DNA of 64,000 nucleotides, taken from Balanoglossus misakiensis (taxonomy: Eukaryota; Hemichordata). The stretch is from the NCBI GenBank assembly GCA_040954595.2, contig CM082592.2:7378001-7442000 (forward strand), in the 5' to 3' direction. The notes under the pieces are model-generated. The model had not been told where the DNA came from and ran no database searches. It worked only from the letters and a program-made list of their open reading frames with translations. This document shows positions 14,101 through 24,287 of this stretch, piece after piece. Numbering within the stretch: the stretch's first letter is position 1; each line of letters starts with the position of its first letter. A program made the translations under genes and the position numbers.

Positions 14101-17078
14101 TCACGTTGTCCTCCGCTTGATGACATATTTGCCCTTCTGTAGCTGTGAAACGTATATCCGGATCTTGGAGTTATCACAGGTTTTGCGTATCGACACCTGC
14201 AGAAATATAATACGAGAGTAAGATTTTGAATGTTCGAACACCAAGCAAATGATGGGCAGAGAAGGAAGTTGTTGCATTCAACCCTATCACCCCAAATTCA
14301 TCCAAACCCTTGACTAACAACTGTGTGAATGGAAGTTGCTTACTGTGATATTCACAGAAAAAGTAAATGAACCTGATGCCGATTCTGATGCCGATGACTG
14401 TCAGCCAATCAGACATGTAGTTGGATAGAACAGGGCATCTTGAGTCTGATGCTGAATCTGATGCCAATGTCCATCAGCCAATCAGATTCCACCTCCAGAA
14501 TTTCACTCACCTCTGATTGTCCAACGGACGCGATAATACCGCTGACCTTATGGCCTTCTTTGTTTTCATAATAGATCGGTTGCCCCCTGTGGTACCATCG
14601 CTTGTCAAAGAACAGTTTGCCGTCTTCTATTCGGCAGTCGTAGGTGTGATTCGAATTGTGATTTGTGTTATTGCCCGATTGAGAATTTCCACCCTGGTCA
14701 GTCCCAGAATTGTCTGAGGGGTAGAACACAAAGATCTGTCAGAGGCCCGTCTGGGGGTAATTTTTAGCCACAAATCGGAATGGTGATTGCATACAATTCA
14801 TCCTGTGCAGCGCAAGAGTTTTCTAATTCAGGTTAGATAAATGCATTGGTTCCTCTTGTACACTGTTAGATACTTGACACTGAAAAAAACAGAACACTTA
14901 CTTGCTCTTCTGGTAGACACATGTTTTCCCTGCAAGAATAAATAATTTCAAATAATTAGGCCTTTTCACCCCTGCTTTGAAATGTGTTCGTCTAACCATG
15001 CCATTGAAAACAAAACTTTCATAGTTGGTAATTTTTCTCACCTGTGAATCCTTCATGTTCTTCAGACTCTTCAAAATTTTCTGAAATGAAAACGAATGAG
15101 AATGTAAAAAGCTGCAACAGCAGACTTGACAGGACAAACAGCCACCCCACATTTGTGGCGATGAGCGTCACCTCTCTGTTGACCAACTGAACTGACCAAT
15201 ATCAACTCATAGCAGTTTTACTGTATGTATATAAAGCTAATGAAAAGATTACGGGAAGGAAAAAAACACAACTGACCTTGTTCAAAACTTTCAAATCATC
15301 CATGATGTCGTCTTCGGACAGGAGGAAGTTTAGATGAGGTAACATATAGTTAAGGAAAAATACAATATGCACTTTGTACAAATGAAACAGTAGATTTATA
15401 ATGAGTGCAAATCATGATTAGAATTAGTGTTGTAACTGCTAGAAGGATATCAGGCGATGGTTTCCGCCTCTTTTCTGGTAATGGTACGGGTTCATTGGGC
15501 CTTCGTCTCAGCTTCCGCGTTGCTACTGGTTTCACTTCCATGGAATCTGAAAAACAATTTTTTTTGTCAGTGATAGTGAAATTAAGAAAAAAAATCAAAG
15601 ATCATTAATAATCTTGTTCGAGAAATGACCACATGAAACAAAATGAGACTGACTACCTCCAGTCAACTCCATTGTGGTTCTTTCGCTTTCTATGGCTCTC
15701 TTCTTTTCTTCCAGCTCTGCAATCAGGTTTTCCTTCAATTCAATCTTCTTCTCCTGGAGACAAAAATTAAAATAACATCAAAATCACCTTTTTACTATGT
15801 ACTGCACCTGATCTGAAAGTTTTGCCATATAAGTCGAAGAAACCAACACTTGATTGTAAAATTTATATTAAAGTTGTTTAAAATTACCTCAAAATCTTTG
15901 ACAGAATTTTTCTTCTCCTTGATGTACTCTCTTTCGACAAACTCCAACTGCAAAAGATTAGAAAGTTATGTGAAAATGAACGGATAATTTTCAATTTGCA
16001 AATGAGCCACCATAGACTCTCTATCTCTCTCTAAACCTAAAACATGTGCAAAAGAGAGACATTACCTCAAACATTCTGGCTGCTTCACATATACGTATTC
16101 TGTCTTTATACTGCTGTTCCAGCTTCTTGAGTTTTTTGTTGAGTTCCAGATGAGTGCCATCTTGAAGCTGTTGCATCTGTTTCTTCAGCTGTGCCAACCT
16201 CTCCTGGTAGACTCTACAAAAAAGGAAATCAACGAAGGTCATTTTCATGAAATTCTGCACAGTGAACCCAAAATATGAAATCTACAATTTCATGAAATGA
16301 CATCACCATATTTTAAAATGAAAGGCTATTTAAGTAATATGAATGAAAATGAAAGACGTACTGCTCCTTCATGACTGTGAACTCCTCTTCTAATTTTGCC
16401 ACATCAGTTTCACTAGCATCTTCTGTATCTGTGAAGTTATTGGAGTGGAGAAATAAGAAACATCATATTACTGAGTCATCGGTACTGTGCCTTGGTAGCT
16501 AATCAGTGATTTTATATTTGTGGAAAAAGCATTGATTGATTGCAACTTTTCACGCCATTTATTTACAGTGATGTGAAAGGTATCAGAGAGGTGGTGACTC
16601 CATGGACAGAGACAGCCGTCTGAGACAGCGTGTGGGTGGGCGGGCAATTTACTGTAGGTCTTTCAGAGAGGCCGAATGATCGATCGAGCTCAGTAGCAGT
16701 AGACAGTTAGACCATGATGTACCGTGCTCAGACAGAGCGCTTGTGCGGCAATCGCAGGTGTTTGGGGGGGGGGGCATTCGTCAATCTCCACAGGTTAAAA
16801 CAATAGTAGTTTGTCGATATATTCTGTTTTAGTTCAGTAGTAAATGTGGCAGTGAATGTCATATTTGGCGTTTTGCCACTCGACTCCAATGACCGTGTCA
16901 CGGCGCGACAGATGCTGCCCGCTCGCAATCGGGTGGCTTGCGCTATCCATGGGCCAAAATCGTTACCTTCATCAGACTGCCTGGGGCTGCAGTAACTCCT
17001 GCTGCCTTCTTCCTCCGACAGGTCTTCGTTAAAATTACTGCTGCCCGCACCAGGTGAGTAATACGGAGATACCGCCAT
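14101..17078 (-). CDS. SUDS3: Sin3 histone deacetylase corepressor subunit SDS3
   Basis: Scaffold subunit of the Sin3-HDAC corepressor complex (family knowledge). Eleven exons in transcript order: 17078-16967, 16428-16362, 16213-16066, 15947-15888, 15753-15657, 15546-15451, 15338-15277, 15080-15042, 14929-14902, 14713-14511, 14196-14101; 335 aa. The family hallmarks are in order: an acidic Ser-rich N-terminus, [16 protein letters not shown], the long coiled coil with [19 protein letters not shown] and [68 protein letters not shown], a Gly/Asn/Ser linker, and the C-terminal domain [19 protein letters not shown]...ASVGQSE...[19 protein letters not shown]. The exon 6/7 join works only as an AT-AC intron (separate entry). 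The asparagine-rich linker of exon 10 looks lineage-specific. Head-to-head with DERL2. Confidence 0.94.
14371..14490. repeat. Imperfect tandem duplication in SUDS3 last intron
   Basis: Two diverged copies of a segment built on CTGATGCC...TCTGATGCC followed by CAGCCAATCAG occur at about 14371-14412 and 14443-14486. They lie within, and at the edge of, the final SUDS3 intron, next to the exon 10 donor at 14510. Confidence 0.5.
15339..15450 (-). other. U12-type AT-AC intron of SUDS3
   Basis: Minus-strand intron of 112 nt. It starts ATATCCTT (15450 downward), which is the U12 AT-AC 5' splice site. Near its 3' end is TTCCTTAAC (about 15357-15349), the U12 branch-site consensus, about 11 nt before the terminal AC at 15340-15339. 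No AG acceptor fits here. Splicing at AC gives ...KPSP-A-HLNFLL, matching the SDS3 family, and keeps the whole CDS in frame. Confidence 0.9.
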
Positions 17079-17455
17079 GGCTGTAAACACTTTGATCAGA
17101 AAAAACGATTTTCAATGACAACAAAGCTTGACCTAGTTGGCCACCCAACTTACTGATTTATTGAACAAGGTTATGTTGTTCCAATCCTGTTCACTTTTAT
17201 TCATCAATCAAAACGTGTGAAGTAAACTGGAATGTGGCATGTATTTATTAAAAACATCTTAACCTAGAGAATGAATGCGTATTGGTTAATAATCTAATTC
17301 TTCGCATTCACATTGACACAATGTCACTCGTTTCAACATAAAGTTAGAGGATCAAAACTCCGGAAACTGAAGGTATTCCGCGAAGCAGAGCGAAACCCTT
17401 TTCCCTCAATGCACTGCGGTAAATTCACGCATGCGTATAAAGCTGACGTGGCAAA
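17079..17455. promoter_or_regulatory. Putative bidirectional promoter, SUDS3 / DERL2
   Basis: 377 bp between divergent start codons. Just before the DERL2 ATG is ACGCATGCGT (17428-17437), a palindrome resembling an NRF1 site, a factor known for driving divergent housekeeping promoters. Site function is inference. Confidence 0.5.
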
Positions 17456-19345
17456 ATGGCTTTCCAGTCGTTCCAGCAGGAGTACATGCAAACTCCTCCG
17501 ATAACGAGGGCTTATACGACAGCGTGTGTGTTAACCACCCTTGCAGTGGTACGTATGTGCATTCATGATAACTGTCACGAAGTCTGTGACCTTAGAATTT
17601 TCTTTTCGCGGCTAACACAGCTGTAACACCGGCGCTTCGAGAACCCGGAAGCTACGACCATATGTACATTTGTTTACTCCTGTGTAATTTGCATATTTCG
17701 GCAGACAGACTTGCCCCCACTGCACTGTCTGCTAAACATCTTTGCACATTTAGAGTAGCACCAGCTTTGGTGCAGATCTGAACGAAACCAGAGGGTCACT
17801 CAAATTGTCTCTGAAAAATAAAGAGAGTGTGATATTCTGAAGCACTGCAATCAATTGAATCATAATGATAATGATTATTATGATTCATCATGTAAACAGT
17901 CAATAATGCATAAATTAAACAGTTGGTGTTCTACCATTTATTTATTGATTGATTTTATTTACTTATTTCATGCATAGTAATCTAACTTAGAATTCTTATC
18001 ATTTATTCTGTTCTTGTTTTTTTAAAACTTTTCTCTAGCAACTTGACGTCATCACTCCCTTTCAACTATATTTCAATCCAGATCTTATATTCAGCAAATA
18101 CCAGGTATGTGCATCCTGATCCAGTGTACTCAAGCAGTTATGTCACTATTAAATAGTTGTTAATGCTAGTAATTCAATGTTGAAAAACGTTTCTCACTTT
18201 TTTTTCCGGTATAAACATGTCAAGATAATTTTCTGATGAATTATTTTCTTTCATTTACAGTTATGGAGGCTGGCGACAAATTTCCTATTTTTTGGAACCA
18301 TAGGCTTCAACTTTTTGTTCAACATGATATTTACATATAGATATTGTCGGATGTTGGAAGAGGGATCGTTTCGTGGTCGTACAGCTGACTTTTTCTTCAT
18401 GTTCCTGTTTGGTGGTACCATAATGACAGTATCCTTTAAAATCAAACAGTTTTAATTGTCAATGTGAATGTATATCTCTCATGTTGTATTTGTTTGTAAA
18501 GAAAATTATGTATAGGGCTGACTTATACTGTCAGAATTTTCTAATTGTTTTGACTACATTACCAATGGCAATTTCCTTAACTTGAATCCAGCTCATTGCC
18601 TTTTTCGTCAACTTAGTATTCCTTGGGCAGGCTTTTACACTGATGTTGGTGTACATCTGGAGCCGACGTAATCCCTATGTCAGGCTGAACTTCTTTGGCT
18701 TAATGAACTTCCAAGCACCATATCTACCGTGGGTGCTGCTGGCTTTCTCGTTGCTACTTGGAAATTCAATCATTGTAGATGTTATAGGTAAGATTATACA
18801 TTTCACATTCATACAAGACGTTGTATGTGTTCAACATACAAATATGCATAAGCAAAATTTTAGTTAGTACGTGTACCTGTTGTTACATTAAACAGTACTG
18901 CATCATTTATACATTTTCAGGTATAGCAGTTGGTCATGTATATTACTTCCTTGAGGATGTGTTTCCACAGCAACCAGGTGGTTTCAAACTCCTAAGAACT
19001 CCAGGATTTCTGTAAGTTTTTTTAAAGTTCATTTGCTGTAAAAGCTGTCTCAATCACACGCTTTTAGAAATGACAAAACTTTTATTGTGTTGGTGATGGG
19101 CATTCTCAAGTATCCGATTTATCCAGGGTACAGATGGATAGCCAAGCATTCACTACATACACTCTAAATTTGACAAAAATTGCTTTATGTTTTTCAGGAA
19201 ATACATATTTGATACCCCGTTAGAAGATCCGGATTATCAGGCGCTTCCAGATGACGATCGACCTGGTGGTTTCCGCTGGGGCCGAGGTCAAAGGGTAGGA
19301 GAGCGCGAGGGAGAAGATGATGATGATCAACCCAATGAGCAGTGA
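17456..19345 (+). CDS. DERL2: Derlin-2
   Basis: Rhomboid-like multi-pass ER membrane protein that helps retrotranslocate misfolded proteins in ER-associated degradation (family knowledge). Six exons: 17456-17548, 18039-18104, 18261-18428, 18592-18787, 18921-19011, 19198-19345; 253 aa. Visible hallmarks: [12 protein letters not shown]-type start (here [16 protein letters not shown]), [32 protein letters not shown], the WR region, [63 protein letters not shown] and [14 protein letters not shown]. The C-terminus carries [12 protein letters not shown], the expected p97-binding SHP-like box, followed by an acidic tail ([12 protein letters not shown]) longer than in vertebrate DERL2. The exon 3/4 junction is a U12-type intron (separate entry). 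Confidence 0.95.
18429..18591 (+). other. U12-type GT-AG intron of DERL2
   Basis: 163-nt intron beginning GTATCCTTT (18429-18437), the U12 GT-AG 5' splice site. It carries TTTCCTTAAC (18572-18581) with the branch A 11 nt before the AG at 18590-18591. There is no polypyrimidine tract between the branch site and AG, as usual for U12 introns. Splicing gives [17 protein letters not shown], which matches the derlin family. Confidence 0.9.
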
Positions 19346-20269
19346 TACAGTTTTTTTCGTATACAACACAGAGAAGTACATATATTTATGGAATTAAAAA
19401 CCTGCTATTTTGTTTTTTCTGTATTTTAGAGTAGCCTGCAGAGAGCAAACTCGGTCCTTTCTTGTCTGAACTGTTATAAATAGAAACTCACTTTGTGAGT
19501 TTAAAATATGTCAATAAACAAATATGCCGACCAAGGGGAGCGTATGTTAATATGAGGTGACAGCGAGACTCTGCATTTGCTAATCCTGGGCTGGCCCAGA
19601 GCCGACCCAAGTTGGAAACTGAGTTCTGCCCTGTACTGTACATGGACAAGTCTCCTTGCTGAAATAGATTCCCTCGTATCACTAGTGTTTCCACTGCTTG
19701 AAATTTGTATGTTCTTTCAAGCGCACAATTCCAGAGATTAGTAAGTTATATGATTTAGTTATAGGTAGGCATGATGTTTGCAATGTGTCTGGCAAGATAC
19801 TTGGCATGTTTCTTGCAATAATAGTGCGAGGTCCGTCAATTCGTGCTTCAGTCTTGCCGTGAAGTTTATTAAATAAATGCCACATACATATGTTTCACTT
19901 AGTGCCCCCACTGACATCTTTGTAAAGTCTACAAAGCTGTTGTATTTTTAAAATTTATGAACAGTCAGTGTCATGCTTTTCAATAAATATGAGTTCTGTT
20001 GTCTTATCAGTGTGTTTCAATGTTGATATGAATAGGGCTGTTTATGTGTAACTCGATGTCTAGGCCTACAGGCCTCAAACCAGCCAATCTGATTAAAATC
20101 AGATGTAGGGCACGTCGCCGGGCCGTTCCCTACATCTGATTTTAATCAGATTGCAAACCAGCCTGATTTATTAAAGGATTGCCAGCCAATAACAATATAT
20201 CATGCTGGACCCTCTTCTCTGTGATCTCACAGTCACTCCAGTATGTCTCGCGTCTCGAAATGTTCGGTT
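19346..20269. other. Convergent intergenic region DERL2 / GPCR
   Basis: DERL2 3' UTR and downstream sequence; an AATAAA occurs near 19981. It contains the hairpin element listed separately. No coding exon is supported. Confidence 0.45.
20076..20162. mobile_element. 69-bp hairpin element with 9-bp target-site duplication
   Basis: Perfect 26-bp inverted arms at 20085-20110 and 20128-20153 flank a 17-base GC-rich loop. The arms start CAATCTGATT. The same 9 bases, CAAACCAGC, sit immediately outside both arms (20076-20084 and 20154-20162), as expected of a target-site duplication. It is probably a very short MITE. A structured RNA terminator hairpin is an alternative but would not explain the direct repeat. 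Confidence 0.65.
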
Positions 20270-22322
20270 TTAAACGTCAGAGTCACCCAGCTCGTATCCT
20301 TCCTCGGGATGGACCTTCGCGCACCACTTCTCCCAAAGCTTCGTGGAGATCTTCCGAAAGTCCTGCAACGCGTAGATGCAGAGGAACGGGTGAACGCTGG
20401 GGTAGAAATGGGAACACGTTGACGCAATGATGACGTAGATGGGCAAAATCTTGCAAGACGCGCAGAAACATATTACGTCGTAGAGTACGCACAGCGGTAA
20501 CCATGACAACAGGAAACACAGGGTGAGAACGAGCAGGCCGCGTGTTTGCTGCGTTTCCTTTCGGTAATAGGTGCGTTGGTCTTTCGCGCCGACGAGCTCC
20601 ATGGCCGCGATCTGCCGGACCTGGAATTGAAATTAAAACACGCTGAGTTACTGCAAAACATAGATGATGATAACGACGATGGTGGTGATGATGATGAGAG
20701 GAAGAGACTGGATAGGACAGGGAAAAAATCGCGCCCCCCCCCCCCCCCTGTTGTTACGAATAAAACAAAACAAAACATTGCAATTTGTGCAACGCGTGCG
20801 AATCAACTTCAAAGCGAAAATATCCAGATATCAAAATACAAAGAAATAATTTTGAAAAGAAAATAATATCAACAGTAGCTGTGGAAACAGCTATTTGTGT
20901 TACCACAGCTATATCAAAAGATGTCCTTCTCAATAAGCCCTGGTTGCAGCGTCAACGGACATGCGAAATACAACACCTCTTCAATTCTGCAGAAATCCGA
21001 CTTTCGGAAAGCCTATTAGGGATCTAGGTATAAGCTCAAGTTTCCATACGCTTTCTAATGACGGCGAGGCTGACGACACGGAATGTTTCCATGGCAACTA
21101 CTGAGGCAATTTTCAGTGAAAGTCATAAAACACACTGTTTACGTTGTTCGTAGCACCCACTACATAGAATAGCAATGAAGTTAATATGTTTTCTCTTTCT
21201 GTTACAATCGTGTCCACAACATGCGCGCGATTGACGTATACATGTACTGTATAGAGTACAGTACAGACTAGAAATCCAACGGTGTAATATGATAGAATTT
21301 CTGTATTATATTGCTGGCGGGATTATGGAAATGCTTCAACCACTTTGCTTATGGATAAAAGATTGTTGATGCCGAAAGTAATGTATTTATTATATATATA
21401 TTACAATTCTCGTGGCATTCTGTGTTTTCATAGTCTCCTAAAAACCCGAGAACGAAAATTCTTAAATGAATTCGCTCACGAGTTTCTTTGACTGCTCAGT
21501 ATACTATAAAGAAGTCTTTCCGGAGCTGTTTTCCCAGTTTCTAGTAAAATGACGCATTTTTTTTAATATGATAGGGTTGAAACGCATCGAATCTGTACAT
21601 TGTATTTCACTAAATAATATACGACCGAAAATACAACCCAACTTGGCAACTTTCTAAATTTAAAAGTGGATAAAACGATGTGGATGCTTAGGGTTTCAGA
21701 ACAGATACTATAAACATAGGAAAACTAAATTCCATAAGCTTACCTGTCTCCATGCAATAAAATGTATTCTGGCAAAAAGCAGACCCATCAGTGCGCAGGG
21801 AATGTAAACACAGAGCACTGTCACCGACAAGAGGTATTTTCTGTCGACCAATTTTAAGTAAGAGTATTGCTCAATTTCTTCGCTTGTGCCTTTCCATCGT
21901 ATAGAAGGAATTTGAGAAGCGATGATTGCGAGTGACCAGATAACGAGAAAGGTTACTATAACCTTTGTCGATATTTTATTTTTCGGAGAGAACATGTCTT
22001 TCACTTTCCATCCTGCGGTCTTGTGTCTTTCCAGCAGGGCTCCTAGAAGACTTAGACTTCCGATCGTGCACAGTCCGACGTGTATAAAACTCAGAGACAC
22101 GTAGGCCGAGTTTCTGGGTTTGCCCAGGTATGACAAGATGGATGACGGGGCTCCGATGGTCGTCGTTAGCAGACAGGAGACGGTTAGCGACAGTATGAAA
22201 CTGTTCGCCTTCGTTCTCAGAGTCGGTATCCTGGCATATAGGCAGATGACAAACCCGTTCCCGATCAGGGAGGGCAGAGCGAGGATAACATCTGCAGCTA
22301 TGGCGTTGTGGACGTAGTCCAT
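20270..22322 (-). CDS. Orphan class-A (rhodopsin-like) G-protein-coupled receptor
   Basis: Seven-transmembrane receptor, ligand unknown. Two exons, 22322-21744 and 20620-20270, joined at AWRQ|VRQI; 309 aa. TM1 holds GNGFVICLYAR with the class-A GN pair. TM2 lacks the usual LAxAD. After TM3 the DRY position reads LERHKTAGW. TM6 holds FLLSWLPLCVLYD (CWxP replaced by SWLP). TM7 holds YPSVHPFLCIYALQDFRK, with HPxxxY in place of NPxxY followed by helix 8. Basic residues KDQRTYYRKETQQTR mark the third intracellular loop. The 1.1-kb intron splits loop 3. The overall look is of a lineage-expanded invertebrate rhodopsin-family receptor; I cannot place it in a named subfamily. The start at 22322 gives a short N-terminus without a signal peptide, normal for class A. 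Confidence 0.8.
20734..20748. repeat. C15 homopolymer run
   Basis: Fifteen consecutive C in the GPCR intron region. A low-complexity tract, prone to length error. Confidence 0.8.
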
Positions 22323-24287
22323 GTTAATACCATTGCACCGACGCTGCTATCTTGGGGAAAAGACGTCCTGGTTATTTTGAAGGCTTCCCAGTCTTTTTGC
22401 GCATCCTTACAGTGACAGTTTCAAAGGACGAATAAATTGCTGGGTAATTAGGCCCAATAGTTATATCCTGCTGTCAACGTATCTTGCCTTCGTCATTAAC
22501 GTATACGTATGCCCAGCGAATGACATGTGACGATGTCTATTCGCTATCAGCAAAGGATGAATCTTTGTTCACGTAGTTTTTTTTGATGACGCTAAAATTA
22601 TTAAAATTAGTCATTAAAAAATTATGTTCGATCAGGATAAGGGGATTAATATGATCAGCCAATAGCTCGAAAGAGGACTCCATCCACAAGAAGTAAACAG
22701 GCGGACTTGAATATATGTGAAGATCCTCGAAGATCAACTCATGCCGTTTCGCCCACGGAGCGCGCCGTGCTGTTCTCACTTGGTTGCAATATGTCTATTT
22801 TGACCTTGTCTATGGTTGCCACGGTAACAGCCATGCCAATGATACCTAACTGATCACTGGACTCGTTAATTGTCATAGTAACCCCAAATAAGCCTGATTG
22901 TATTTCTAATCCGATAGACATGATCAAACCGCGGTATTTCCGTTAACTGGAGAATCCAAATGAATTAAGTCTTTCAGTACATAATTAAAATGAGGTGTTT
23001 CGTTGCAAGGGCGTTTGCTAAACCATGACAAAATGGTTTCGCCAATGCACATTTTCAATCTTTCCTGAGTATTTAGGACTAGCCATAAACTTAGATTAGT
23101 GAATAAAAAAACGTGACGCGGCGTCAGTCTTTTAGTTATAGAATTTCAAAAGTTTCCCAATTTAGGCAACAGTCATGTATAGCCTAAATCGAGATTTTCG
23201 CAATGAAATAGGGATGGCAGTTTTATACTGAGCTCTTTATCTAATGATACACTCAATGTACACTCTCTCTTAGTTAGGTGAGTCTAGATTGCGATGCTCT
23301 TTTATTGTGTGCCGCCCACTTTGCACGGATTCCAGGTGGATATATGATAATATGTAAATTGGCCAGAAAGATAGCCACGTTGCAGTGCGGTGCCACCCAT
23401 CTACTAGACGTAGGCCAAAAGCAACGAACGCCCGTTTCCCGAGAAAGGATTCAATTCTACCGCTGAAGTTTGCTTTGTGCAAGAGGAAGAGCACCGAATT
23501 ACCGACTTCCATCTGTTGTCTGACTGGACCTGTAGGCAGTTTGTAGGGTAATGTACAGAATTTTTGGCAATTTGTAATTTTACGTAACGTACGGTTGTAC
23601 TGTGTGTAGTGTACAGTTTCCTGTCGGAAGCCGGTAGAGAGCCCATCACTTTCGTTATATTGATTTTTATATGCCAAAATCGTTGTGATTACTCAATCTA
23701 TTCCAATCAACCACCCGTAAAGCACACATTTCTCTGTCATATCGAACAGAAACATGATGCTCGTGATACCAACTATCCTCTGAGTTTCCCAGGTTGTATA
23801 ATAGCGCCCCCTACGCCACATTTCAGGGCTATGAAGCCAGAGCTTTTATCTTGAACGTTGGAATTGTGAAGTTTTAACACGTAAAACACTACTGGAACTT
23901 GTCTATGTTTGAAATATTTTAATAGTCAAAATACTGGATAAAAAATAATGGGCTTCAGTTAAAATTACAGATAATATTGGAACAAAGTACATTTCAGTCA
24001 AAGAAATGTCGGCTAAAATTAATACATTATGGCAGTGACATAATGGGGGAATATAAAAATAGGCTAAAATAAGAAGAATAAAACAGAACATATTTATACA
24101 AAATTGTTGTGTGTATAAGTTTGGAGCGACCATGATTAGATGCAATGCCACAGAGACTCTTCAGAAAGTACTTCTGAGAATCAGATGCAGCTGGTTGACT
24201 TCACAGACCGCTGAGCATTCCACCGGTTGCCATGGTGACGTGCTTGCCCGTTCAAGCTACTGCTTCGGGCAAGTCCACCACACAAAG
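22323..24287. other. Intergenic region GPCR / KIF22
   Basis: About 2 kb between the GPCR 5' end and the KIF22 stop, containing the GPCR promoter and the KIF22 3' UTR. Short open frames on both strands have no recognisable domain or splice context. No repeat was resolved by eye. Confidence 0.45.
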
